Below are positions 18,662 through 26,195 of a stretch of DNA of 64,000 nucleotides, in pieces. The notes beneath the pieces are model-generated. The model ran no database searches and was not told the DNA's origin. It saw nothing but the letters and a program-made list of their open reading frames with translations. A program made the position numbers and the translations under genes. Each line of letters starts with the position of its first letter. Within the stretch, counting starts at the first letter, position 1. Source of the stretch: UKL13-2 sp044229235. GTDB taxonomy: Bacteria > Pseudomonadota > Gammaproteobacteria > Burkholderiales > Usitatibacteraceae. The stretch spans positions 62,001 to 126,000 of the forward strand of contig JBGATH010000003.1 in the NCBI GenBank assembly GCA_044229235.1, written 5' to 3'.

Positions 18662-19051
18662 TTACTTTGGTATCTGTTGTGATTTCGCGTCAGCCGGTGC
18701 CGGTGCCGGCGCCGGTGCTGTTGGCGCAGGAATAGAACTCGCCGTTCCATCCGCTTTTGCCGGTTCCGTCTTGACGGGCACCCCATCCATCACCCCACCG
18801 CCCATCACACCGGTGACAGCCTTGGGCGCGTGCAGATAACTCAGCGCCAGACAAGTCGTAAAAAAGATCGCCGCGCAAACCGCCGTTGCACGCGACAGAA
18901 AATTTGCCGCTCCCGACGCGCCGAACAGACTGCCCGCCGAACCGCTGCCGAACGCTGCGCCCATGTCGGCGCCCTTCCCATGCTGCAAGAGCACGAGAAC
19001 GACAATCGATATCGCAACCAGCACATGACAAATCAGAACCACACTAGACAT
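18662..19051 (-). CDS. secG: Preprotein translocase subunit SecG
   Basis: Small auxiliary subunit of the SecYEG channel, about 129 residues. It has two transmembrane helices joined by LLQHGKGADMGAAFGSGSAG, the SecG signature. A proline/alanine-rich tail follows (many APAPAP-type dipeptides near the C-terminus). ATG 19051 (MSSVVLICH) is preferred; an in-frame start lies 6 codons upstream. It starts 27 bp after tpiA and precedes the tRNA. Confidence 0.92.
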   Translation of the reverse strand: MSSVVLICHVLVAISIVVLVLLQHGKGADMGAAFGSGSAGSLFGASGAANFLSRATAVCAAIFFTTCLALSYLHAPKAVTGVMGGGVMDGVPVKTEPAKADGTASSIPAPTAPAPAPAPADAKSQQIPK

Positions 19052-19078
19052 AGCCACTACTCCAATCAACGGAACGCG

Positions 19079-19834
19079 CTAAAGGGCGTTCCAGATACCA
19101 AAAAAATCTTCCGCGACCAGCGATGCGCCACCAATCAGGCCGCCATCGATGTCCGGCATGGCAAACAATTCCGCCGAATTGCTGCTCTTGACGCTCCCGC
19201 CATACAACATTGGCAGTATTTTTGCGGTTTCTGCATCGGCTTTCGCCACCAGGCTCCGCAAAAAACCATGTACTTCCTGTGCCTGCGCCGGCGTTGCGGT
19301 CTTGCCAGTTCCGATCGCCCAGACCGGTTCGTACGCCAGGACAGCTCCCCGAAGCGATCCGACTCCATGAACGCCGATTACCGCCTGCAACTGCCGCGCC
19401 ACGACTGCTTCGGTACTGCCGGCCTCGCGTTCCATCAGGGTCTCGCCGACACACAAAATCGGCACCAAACCAGCTTTGGCAGCACGGGAATATTTCTCTG
19501 CCACGACCGCATCAGAATCACCAAAAACTGCGCGGCGCTCCGAGTGCCCGACGATGGCATACCGCGCGCCAAATTCGGCCACCATTTTGGCGGAGCATTC
19601 GCCCGTGTAAGCGCCACTTTCAAAACGGCTGACGTCCTGCGATCCCCAGCCGACAGCGCTTCCCGCCAAAATTGCCTGCGCCTGGGCCAAATAGGGTGCC
19701 GGCACGCACACTGCACAGTGCTTTCCGGCTGCCGCAGGCCAGAGGCGGATCACGTCAAGCAACGCCGCGTTAGCCGCTAGGCTGCCGTGCAATTTCCAGT
19801 TGCCGATCACATAACGGTTGCGCACGCAGTTCAC
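19079..19834 (-). CDS. tpiA: Triosephosphate isomerase
   Basis: Glycolytic TIM-barrel enzyme interconverting dihydroxyacetone phosphate and glyceraldehyde-3-phosphate, 251 residues. Catalytic features: NWKLHG (Asn and Lys), VGHSERR (His) and AYEPVWAIGTG (Glu, loop 6). GGSVKSSN is the phosphate-binding loop. The start is a GTG (19834), with another GTG three codons on. Confidence 0.96.
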   Translation of the reverse strand: MNCVRNRYVIGNWKLHGSLAANAALLDVIRLWPAAAGKHCAVCVPAPYLAQAQAILAGSAVGWGSQDVSRFESGAYTGECSAKMVAEFGARYAIVGHSERRAVFGDSDAVVAEKYSRAAKAGLVPILCVGETLMEREAGSTEAVVARQLQAVIGVHGVGSLRGAVLAYEPVWAIGTGKTATPAQAQEVHGFLRSLVAKADAETAKILPMLYGGSVKSSNSAELFAMPDIDGGLIGGASLVAEDFFGIWNAL

Positions 19835-19897
19835 CAGACGGTCAACAAAGCCATGAATTATAACCGCTTACCGACTCGCGGGTAAACCCGCAGGTTG

Positions 19898-21745
19898 CTA
19901 GCGCTGCAGGTCGAGACGGCTTTCAGCGCCCGAGTCGCCGGCGCTTTCCGTGCGCTGCAGGGTTTTCTTGATTTTGTCGCGGGCCTGCAGGAATGGGGAA
20001 GCTTGTGCGGCTTCGCCCAGGAAGGCATCGAGGTCAAGGTGCTCACGGCGCAGCCTGGCGACTAACCCGAGAAACTTGTCGGTCAGGTGGGGGTCGAATT
20101 GCCGCCCGCGCAACGCCATGATTTCGGTGAGGGTACTGTCCAGCGTCCAGGCCTGCTTGTAGGGACGCGTATGCGTCAGCGCATCGAAAACATCGGCGAG
20201 CGCGGTGATTCTGGCCGACTGGGGTATGTCCTCGCCCGATAGTCCATGCGGGTAGCCGGTTCCATCCCACCATTCGTGATGGTGACGCGCGATTTCCTCG
20301 GCGGTCTGCATATGGGCAATATTGCTGTTGGCGAGCACTTCCGCGCCGATCGTGGTGTGGGTTTTCATCACTTCACGCTCGGCCGCGTTCAGCCTGGCGG
20401 CTTTCAGCAGGATGCCGTCCGGAATTCCGACTTTGCCAATATCGTGAAGGCGCGCGGCGATGTCGACCATGAAGATCGTCTCTTCGTCGCAGCCGGCTTC
20501 TTTAGCCAGCAGTGACGCCAACCGACCTACGCGGTAGGAATGCGCTCCAGTAGAATCATCGCGCAATTCGGCAACCACCGCCATGCGTTCCATCGACTCG
20601 ACTTGCGCCTTGAACAGCGCCTGCTTGGCAATGCGGCCTTCGAGGACTTCCTGCCGGGTGGTTAACCGCCGCAGCGCATTGGACTCATCCTCCAACGCAG
20701 GATGCAGCTGCTGAAGGTGCAGCTTTACATGCTGAAGCACGTTCTGCTTTTGCGTATGGCTTTGGTGATCCAGCAGTTGCCGCAGGTAAATCAGGGCCTG
20801 ATCAGGCTTGCCGATGAACTCAAACGCCTTCACCAGCGCGATCAGAACCTCGCGCGCGGACATACGCATGGCGTTGGCGCGCTCGAGTGTTCCGGTCAAC
20901 CTTGTAATTCCCACGTCGGTTTGTCCGGAAAAGACTTCTGCCAGCCCTTCGGCCACCGATCCGGAGATATCCGCGCGGGGCGACTTCGATTCGTTCGCGA
21001 ACTTCCGCGCGAGCCGCGCATGCTCCTTGGCACTCTCGAAGTTGTTTACCTCGAGCAACAAACGGGTGTAATGATTCTCTGCCAGCACGCGATTGAGCAG
21101 CTCGTGGGGACCGCGTGGCTCCGGCGACAATTCCACGGCCCGCTGGATCGCGACCAGGCCCTGACGAATTTCGTCCAGGTTGAGATGGCAAAGCGCGATG
21201 TTCGCCCAGACCGGCGCTCGGACAAAAGCCAGTCCTTCCTCTTTATCCGCAAACGCGGCGGCCTTTTCGAAGCAAGCCAGTGCTTCCCGGTACAGGCCGC
21301 TGTAAATCAACGCGGCCCCCAAATTCAGCCACACCTTGCCCTCAGCAACGACGTCGGACAGCCCCTGAGCCAAAGACAACGCGTCGGCGTAGGCCTCCAT
21401 GGCCGCCGGCAAACCTCCCGAATCTGCGCTGCAAATCCCGAGAGCGATCAGCGCGTCAAGCGTTGGCTTCGATTGAGATGTCTCCAACCCGAGGGAACGC
21501 GCCTTTTGAGCGATCGGGATTGCGCGAAACGCCTGCCCGGATACATATAAGAATCGAACTGCGTCCAGCATCAGTTTTAGCTGGCGCTGAACATCAACGC
21601 GGATGGCGCCAAGTTGCAGGGCGATCGCCTCCATGCCGGGCAAATCGGCGCAAGCCCCCTCCCGGAGAGCTTTCGAAATAATGCTATCCGCTTGATTTAA
21701 AAGCTCTTTATCGTCTTGCGGCAAAATGGGCTGGCCCCGGTCCAC
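19898..21745 (-). CDS. TPR-repeat protein with C-terminal HD-GYP domain (putative c-di-GMP phosphodiesterase)
   Basis: A 615-residue cytoplasmic protein with no signal peptide or membrane helix. Residues about 60-330 are helical repeats of TPR type (for example WLNLGAALIYSGLYREALACFEKA and ANIALCHLNLDEIRQGLVAIQRAVEL). A helical linker follows (about 335-400). From about 405 there is a complete HD-GYP domain: AARLHDIGKVGIPDGILLKA near 430 and HHHEWWDGTGYPHGL near 490. Metal-binding His/Asp residues and the GYP motif are intact, so c-di-GMP hydrolysis is likely by family. It has no receiver domain; the TPR array is the probable sensor. It is transcribed away from the four double-glycine peptide genes, with a 113-bp intergenic region containing a perfect CRP-type palindrome. 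The start is GTG 21745; a TTG seven codons on is an alternative. Confidence 0.85.
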   Translation of the reverse strand: MDRGQPILPQDDKELLNQADSIISKALREGACADLPGMEAIALQLGAIRVDVQRQLKLMLDAVRFLYVSGQAFRAIPIAQKARSLGLETSQSKPTLDALIALGICSADSGGLPAAMEAYADALSLAQGLSDVVAEGKVWLNLGAALIYSGLYREALACFEKAAAFADKEEGLAFVRAPVWANIALCHLNLDEIRQGLVAIQRAVELSPEPRGPHELLNRVLAENHYTRLLLEVNNFESAKEHARLARKFANESKSPRADISGSVAEGLAEVFSGQTDVGITRLTGTLERANAMRMSAREVLIALVKAFEFIGKPDQALIYLRQLLDHQSHTQKQNVLQHVKLHLQQLHPALEDESNALRRLTTRQEVLEGRIAKQALFKAQVESMERMAVVAELRDDSTGAHSYRVGRLASLLAKEAGCDEETIFMVDIAARLHDIGKVGIPDGILLKAARLNAAEREVMKTHTTIGAEVLANSNIAHMQTAEEIARHHHEWWDGTGYPHGLSGEDIPQSARITALADVFDALTHTRPYKQAWTLDSTLTEIMALRGRQFDPHLTDKFLGLVARLRREHLDLDAFLGEAAQASPFLQARDKIKKTLQRTESAGDSGAESRLDLQR

Positions 21746-21800
21746 GATTTATAAAAATCCCTTGCAAATCAGATTACCACCACATTAAGCTCCAGAAAAC

Positions 21801-21816
21801 TGTGAACTAGTTCACA
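21801..21816 (+). promoter_or_regulatory. Perfect palindromic CRP/FNR-family operator
   Basis: TGTGAACTAGTTCACA is a 16-bp perfect palindrome of the form TGTGA-N6-TCACA, the CRP consensus, with AAAA and TTTT also symmetric one base outside. It lies between the divergent TPR/HD-GYP gene (start 21745) and the first peptide gene (start 21859), so it could control both. CRP-family regulators include cAMP and c-di-GMP responders; which one binds is unknown. Confidence 0.7.
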
Positions 21817-21858
21817 ATTTTACAACCTTTCACCAATCTCACGTCCAAGGAGCACATC

Positions 21859-21993
21859 ATGAGCAAAGAACTGAACGTTGTCGACACCCAAATCACCGAA
21901 ACCGCTGAAATCAGCACCCAGCCGGAAATGATCAAGCTCGACGATATCGCCTTGGCAATGGTTGGCGGTGGTCAAGCAGCTGTCGTGTTCTAA
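21859..21993 (+). CDS. Double-glycine leader peptide precursor, copy 1
   Basis: A 44-residue ORF starting MSKELNVVDT and ending LDDIALAMVGGGQAAVVF. It has AAGGAG at good spacing (21847-21852). The pattern Leu-12, Leu-7, Val-4, Gly-2, Gly-1 relative to the end of GGG matches double-glycine leaders cut by C39 peptidases, which would leave the hexapeptide QAAVVF. Cleavage after the second Gly would leave GQAAVVF. The leader is acidic and hydrophilic, as expected. The partner transporter is encoded convergently downstream. A bacteriocin is an alternative to a signal, but the core is extremely short. Confidence 0.85.
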   Translation: MSKELNVVDTQITETAEISTQPEMIKLDDIALAMVGGGQAAVVF

Positions 21994-22032
21994 ATAGCCC
22001 TTCCTTCACTCTCACTTACTTCGGAGCACACC

Positions 22033-22167
22033 ATGAGCAAAGAACTGAACCTCATCGACACCCAGATCACCGAAACCGCTGAAATCAGCACCCAGCCGGA
22101 AATGATCAAGCTCGACGATCTCGCCCTGGCAATGGTTGGCGGTGGTCAAGCAGCTGTCGTGTTCTAA
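22033..22167 (+). CDS. Double-glycine leader peptide precursor, copy 2
   Basis: Second tandem copy, 44 residues, exactly 174 bp after copy 1. It starts MSKELNLIDT and ends LDDLALAMVGGGQAAVVF. The differences from copy 1 are VV to LI near residue 7-8 and Ile to Leu in the leader; the trailing residues are identical. CGGAG precedes the ATG inside the 39-nt spacer. No terminator lies between copies, so they are probably one transcript. Confidence 0.85.
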   Translation: MSKELNLIDTQITETAEISTQPEMIKLDDLALAMVGGGQAAVVF

Positions 22168-22206
22168 ATAGCCTTTCCTTCACTCTCACTTACTTCGGAG
22201 CACACC

Positions 22207-22341
22207 ATGAGCAAAGAACTGAACCTCATCGACACCCAAATCGCCGAAACCGCTGAAATCAGCACCCAGCCGGAAATGATCAAGCTCGACGATATCGCCC
22301 TGGCAATGGTTGGCGGTGGTCAAGCAGCTGTCGTGTTCTAA
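22207..22341 (+). CDS. Double-glycine leader peptide precursor, copy 3
   Basis: Third tandem copy, 44 residues, again 174 bp on. It starts MSKELNLIDTQIAETAEIS and ends DDIALAMVGGGQAAVVF. Relative to copy 2 it has Thr to Ala at position 13 and Leu to Ile at position 30. Its spacer and ribosome-binding site are nearly identical to those of its neighbours, which points to recent duplication or gene conversion. Confidence 0.85.
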   Translation: MSKELNLIDTQIAETAEISTQPEMIKLDDIALAMVGGGQAAVVF

Positions 22342-22380
22342 ATAGCCCTTCCTTCACTCTCACTTACTTCGGAGCACACC

Positions 22381-22515
22381 ATGAGCAAAGAACTGAACCT
22401 CATCGACACCCAAATCGCCGAAACCGCTGTAATCAGCACCCAGCCGGAAATGATCAAGCTCGACGATATCGCCCTGGCAATGGTTGGCGGTGGTCAAGCA
22501 GCTGTCGTGTTCTAG
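22381..22515 (+). CDS. Double-glycine leader peptide precursor, copy 4
   Basis: Fourth tandem copy, 44 residues. It differs from copy 3 by Glu to Val in ETAVIS and ends in TAG instead of TAA. That TAG (22513-22515) overlaps the stop of the convergent ABC transporter gene (22512-22514 on the minus strand), the two sharing a CTAG. Core residues are unchanged. There is no room for a terminator after the array, so its transcript must run antisense into the transporter gene unless stopped inside it. Confidence 0.83.
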   Translation: MSKELNLIDTQIAETAVISTQPEMIKLDDIALAMVGGGQAAVVF

Positions 22516-24584
22516 ACACTTCCTGCGTTCAGTCGAATGACTCGGGCCCCGCTGACCGACTCTGCGCGATGGCTCACGAATACAATACTGGCAACGCGTG
22601 CGGCAACTTGCTCACGAATAGCCTGCTCCTGAACTGCGTCCACCTGATCCAGTGTCTCATCCAGAAACAATACCTGGGGGCGACGATACAAGGCCCGCGC
22701 CAGCATGACTCGCTGCTTTTGCCCCCCCGATAGCGCCATGCCCAGTGACCCGACGATGGTGTTGTAACCCATCGGCGTAGCCGCGACCTCTGCATCGACC
22801 ATCGCGGCGCGCGCGCATTCCCGAACCCGGTCGGGATCGTGATCCGCATCGAAAAAGCTGATGTTGTCCTCAATCGTGCCGACAAACAGCTGGTCGTCCT
22901 GCATGACCGCCGCAACCCTCGAGCGATATTGACCCAGATCCCAGTCCCTGAGGTCACGCCCGCAAATGAGCACCTGGCCCTCGGTTGGCGGCAATAATCC
23001 CAGCAATACCTTCAGCAAGCTCGTTTTTCCACAGCCCGAAGGGCCGACAATCGCCACCCGCTCCCCGGGGTTGATTTGCAAATTGACGTTGCGAAACGCA
23101 TAGCCTTCAGGTCCATAGGCAAATCCGAGATTTCGCGCTTCAATCGTTAGTGGTTCATTGTTGATGGCAAACACAGCGCCGGCCGTTGCCCGTGGCTCAG
23201 CCTCAGCAAGCGCAATGTCGGCGATGCGCTCGGCATGCAGGTCGAGCATGCGGAACTCATTCCACTTGTCGATCAGGTTATTGACGCGGCCGAGGAAGAC
23301 CAGCTTGAAACCGAGGAAGGCGTAGAGCATGCCGACCGAGAACTTGTTGTCCATGACCAGAAGCGCGCCCATCCAGACCACGATGATGCTTTCGAGGCCG
23401 AATACCAGAGCGTTGGATGCCCGTTGGAGAATACCCACATTCTGTACCTTGACCCCGGCATTGATCTGGTCGACCACCAGGTTCTGGTAGGCACCGCGCC
23501 GCTCGTTCTCGCGCATGTTGAGCTTGAGCGCCATCATGCCGCGGAGCGTCTCGATAAAGTGCGTGCTGGCCTTGGCCTCGTGCGCCAGCTGCTCATCGGT
23601 GGCATAGCGTTGCGGATAGAAGAAATACCAGCGCAGCAGCGCGTAAATCGACGCTGCGCCGACCACGACAGCAGTCAGTTTCATGCTGTAAAACGACATC
23701 ACCGCAAGCGTCACTAGCACCATGACGCCGTCGATGAACGTCTCCACAAAGGTGGTCGACAGGGTCTTCTGGATGGCATCAACGCTGCGAAACTTGGAGA
23801 CGATGTCGCCGATGTTGCGCTTTTCGAACCATGCCAGCGGCAGTTTGAGCAGGTGATTGAACAGCGCTGTCAGCAGTCGCAGATTGAAGTGCGTGCTGAG
23901 ATAGACACCGACAAAGGAGCGTACTGCGGTAACCACTACCTGAATGAGCACCAGGGCGCCGAAAGCGATTCCGAGCACCGCAAGCAAATCAGTGTCGCGC
24001 CCGACCAGAACCCGGTCCACCACCAGTTGCAGGAAGAATGGCATGGCGATGGCGAAGACTTCCAGTGCCAGCGACAGCAGCACCAGCTGCGCCACCGTTC
24101 CGCCGAGACCGGATCCTGCCGACAGCAACTGCCACGCACTTACCTTCTCGCGTTCATCGACGCGACGGAAATCCTGGTTAGGCGTGAACTCCATGGCCAC
24201 GCCAGTGAAGTGGCGCGAAGCTTCGGCAAGCTTGAGCTTGCGCTTGCCCCGTGCCGGGTCGTGCACATAGATATGGTTGCCGGCAACCCGGGTCAGGACG
24301 ACAAAGTGGTTCATGTCCCAGTGCAGCACTGCCGGCAGCTGCAGCTTGGCAAGCGCCTCGAGCGGCACCTGTACCCCGCGCGCAGCCAGCCCCATGGACT
24401 CGGCAACCTGAGAGACGTGTTTGAGAGTCACGCCTTTGAGCGACGGCGACAGGCGCAAACGCATGGCAGAAAGGTCGGTCAGGTGGCCGTGATAGGACGC
24501 AACCATCGCGAGGCACGCAATACCGCACTCCGGGGCCTCGCTCTGCAGGATGACCGGCACGCGACGGCCGAACAGGCCGCCCAT
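22512..24584 (-). CDS. Peptidase-containing ABC transporter (C39 family), bacteriocin/peptide exporter
   Basis: A 690-residue inner-membrane protein that would cut double-glycine leaders and export the peptide. Residues 1-130 are a C39 protease: Gln14, Cys20 in SEAPECGIACLAM, His93 in HWDMNHFVVL, Asp109 in HDPARG. Six membrane segments follow (about 160-430). The ATPase has Walker A GPSGCGKTS, signature LSGGQKQR, Walker B VLFLDETLDQVD and the H-loop VSHR. The D-loop reads LDETLDQVD instead of the common LDEATSALD. I chose ATG 24584 because it overlaps the adaptor stop (TGATG), a coupling arrangement. It is convergent with the peptide array, which supplies its obvious substrate. Confidence 0.93.
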   Translation of the reverse strand: MGGLFGRRVPVILQSEAPECGIACLAMVASYHGHLTDLSAMRLRLSPSLKGVTLKHVSQVAESMGLAARGVQVPLEALAKLQLPAVLHWDMNHFVVLTRVAGNHIYVHDPARGKRKLKLAEASRHFTGVAMEFTPNQDFRRVDEREKVSAWQLLSAGSGLGGTVAQLVLLSLALEVFAIAMPFFLQLVVDRVLVGRDTDLLAVLGIAFGALVLIQVVVTAVRSFVGVYLSTHFNLRLLTALFNHLLKLPLAWFEKRNIGDIVSKFRSVDAIQKTLSTTFVETFIDGVMVLVTLAVMSFYSMKLTAVVVGAASIYALLRWYFFYPQRYATDEQLAHEAKASTHFIETLRGMMALKLNMRENERRGAYQNLVVDQINAGVKVQNVGILQRASNALVFGLESIIVVWMGALLVMDNKFSVGMLYAFLGFKLVFLGRVNNLIDKWNEFRMLDLHAERIADIALAEAEPRATAGAVFAINNEPLTIEARNLGFAYGPEGYAFRNVNLQINPGERVAIVGPSGCGKTSLLKVLLGLLPPTEGQVLICGRDLRDWDLGQYRSRVAAVMQDDQLFVGTIEDNISFFDADHDPDRVRECARAAMVDAEVAATPMGYNTIVGSLGMALSGGQKQRVMLARALYRRPQVLFLDETLDQVDAVQEQAIREQVAARVASIVFVSHRAESVSGARVIRLNAGSV

Positions 24585-25831
24585 CACAGGCGCCCCCGCA
24601 ACTGCAGCACCGGCTCGAAGACCCATTCCAGCAAGCTGCGCCTTTCAAGCAGGATGTCAGCATTGACCAGCATGCCCGAGCGCAATGGATACTCCTGTCC
24701 CATGGCCTGCACCGTCTGCGAGTCCAGCTTGGCAACGATGCGATAGGCCGGCTCGCGTACCATCAGCGGCCCTACCTTGTCGCCGGGCGACCAGACAGTC
24801 TGGCTGACGTCGGCGATGACGCCACGGTACTGGCCAAAGCGTTCGTAGGGGAAAGCCTCGTAGCGCAGAACGACCTCCTTGCCGCGATTGACGAAACCGA
24901 TCGCGCGCGTGGGCACCAGCAATTCCACCTGCAGCTTGCTGCCTGCCGGCAGGATGGTGGCGAACGCCGCATCCACCGCCACTGACTGGCCCACGCTGAC
25001 TGCAATATTGGTGACCACGCCGGTGATCGGGGCGCGGATGATGGTTTCGCGCTTGGCATCCTCCTGCACCAGGCTTTGCTGCAATTCGCTGATCTGGCGC
25101 GATACTTTCTCGGCCTCATTGCGTGCCTTGAGCGCAACGGCCGGTTCGTCAAGCTTGGCGGAGGACAGGTCGCGGTCGAGCGTGGATCGCTGGCGCTTCA
25201 GGGCCTGCAGCTTGAGTTCCTGGTCCGTGGCCTCGTCCTGCTTCTGCCGGGCGACGATGTCCGAGACGAATTTTTCCGTCGCCAGCTGCTTGTACCGCAG
25301 CGCCTGTTCCTTTGCGGAGGTGACCCGCTGGCCTTGAAGGCGGATTTCCGTGTCGATCTGCTTGATCTCGCCCTCCAGGGCGGTGATGCGCTTTTTCACT
25401 TGCTGCAACTGCTGTTCGGCAAGTTCCTTGAGTTGCTCCTGTTCCTTTTCAAGGCTGCCGCGCCGCTGGCTTAGCTCGCCGGCGACCTGCGAACTGGTGG
25501 AGGTCGCTGATGCGGTCGCCTTTTCGAGTGCCAGGCGCACCATCGGCGCACCCTGCTGGACTTCCTGACCTTCCTTGACCAGCAATTCGGCCACGCGCCC
25601 CGCATCGCCGACCGTGACTTTGGCCGCGCCCACATCCAATTGCAAAAATCCCTCCACGCGCTCCCGGCGCGTGTATTGGCCCCAAATGGCGACGGCGATC
25701 ATTAATCCCGCGGCGCCTGCCGCCATCGCGGTCAGACCCCACATCGGCAACGGACGGGCAATCGTCGCTTCCCCGAGGAATTTCTCGCGCTGCGCATCGA
25801 TGGCTTCCTGCCGGAAGAGTTTCTTGCTCAT
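24584..25831 (-). CDS. HlyD-family membrane fusion protein (peptide export adaptor)
   Basis: A 415-residue periplasmic adaptor with a short cytoplasmic N-terminus, one membrane helix (about residues 28-51), a lipoyl/beta-barrel part, a long alpha-hairpin (about 110-260, with many Glu/Lys/Gln heptads), and return of the lipoyl half in IIRAPITGVVTNIAVSVGQSV. It resembles CvaA-type adaptors that pair with C39 exporters. It is the first gene of the export operon, with TGATG overlap to the transporter. ATG 25831 (MSKKLFRQEA) is chosen over an open frame 23 codons longer. No TolC-type outer membrane gene is in the window. Confidence 0.9.
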   Translation of the reverse strand: MSKKLFRQEAIDAQREKFLGEATIARPLPMWGLTAMAAGAAGLMIAVAIWGQYTRRERVEGFLQLDVGAAKVTVGDAGRVAELLVKEGQEVQQGAPMVRLALEKATASATSTSSQVAGELSQRRGSLEKEQEQLKELAEQQLQQVKKRITALEGEIKQIDTEIRLQGQRVTSAKEQALRYKQLATEKFVSDIVARQKQDEATDQELKLQALKRQRSTLDRDLSSAKLDEPAVALKARNEAEKVSRQISELQQSLVQEDAKRETIIRAPITGVVTNIAVSVGQSVAVDAAFATILPAGSKLQVELLVPTRAIGFVNRGKEVVLRYEAFPYERFGQYRGVIADVSQTVWSPGDKVGPLMVREPAYRIVAKLDSQTVQAMGQEYPLRSGMLVNADILLERRSLLEWVFEPVLQLRGRL

Positions 25832-26195
25832 TGGGGGCGAAGACCTGTGCAAACCTTGGCGAAGATCCGCGTGCTGCGGGGCTGAGCGATTGTAAAGCAA
25901 GCAGCGCCCCGGGCGCGTTTAGCGTTTTCGACCGAAATCGCGCGGCACCTGCTGGCATCTGCAGCCGGCCGTCACACTCTGGTCATGATGGCTGCGTATC
26001 TTGCGCTGTGTAGGGCCTCCTCCCCATCGGACCAGTTTTGCAACTGACGCTCCTGATGGCTTTAACGGCATCGTTCGCGGTGCCGTTTTTTTATTTCCGC
26101 TGCCCGCGCTTGTCATCAATAAATCACGAAGGTGAAACCAAGCTGACATGCGCGGCCGTTAATCTGCCCTGGTATTGAAGCCAATCGGAGGCACC
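25832..26195 (+). other. 364-bp divergent intergenic region with orphan terminator (possible small RNA)
   Basis: This stretch separates the export operon (minus) from the OlsB-like gene (plus) and holds no convincing ORF. It contains a plus-strand intrinsic terminator at 26064-26092 although no plus-strand gene precedes it, so a non-coding transcript ending there is possible. A weak Pho-box-like sequence TTGTCAT-CAAT-AAATCAC lies at 26110-26127. GGAGG at 26187-26191 serves the downstream gene. Confidence 0.45.
26064..26092 (+). terminator. Intrinsic terminator without an obvious upstream gene
   Basis: AACGGCA and TGCCGTT form the stem base around TCG-TTCG-CGG, followed by seven T residues. 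The form is a strong Rho-independent terminator on the plus strand. Confidence 0.75.

Larger units (their letters stand above)
21859..22515 (+). repeat. Tandem array of four 174-bp coding units
   Basis: Four near-identical units, each a 135-bp ORF plus a 39-bp spacer (three spacers), with starts at 21859, 22033, 22207 and 22381. The spacing is exactly 174 bp each time. Only a few substitutions separate the units. Confidence 0.95.

Noticed and set aside
21859..22515. CRISPR array
   Set aside because: The repeats are 174 bp, in frame, each with start, ribosome-binding site and stop; there are no short repeats with variable spacers.
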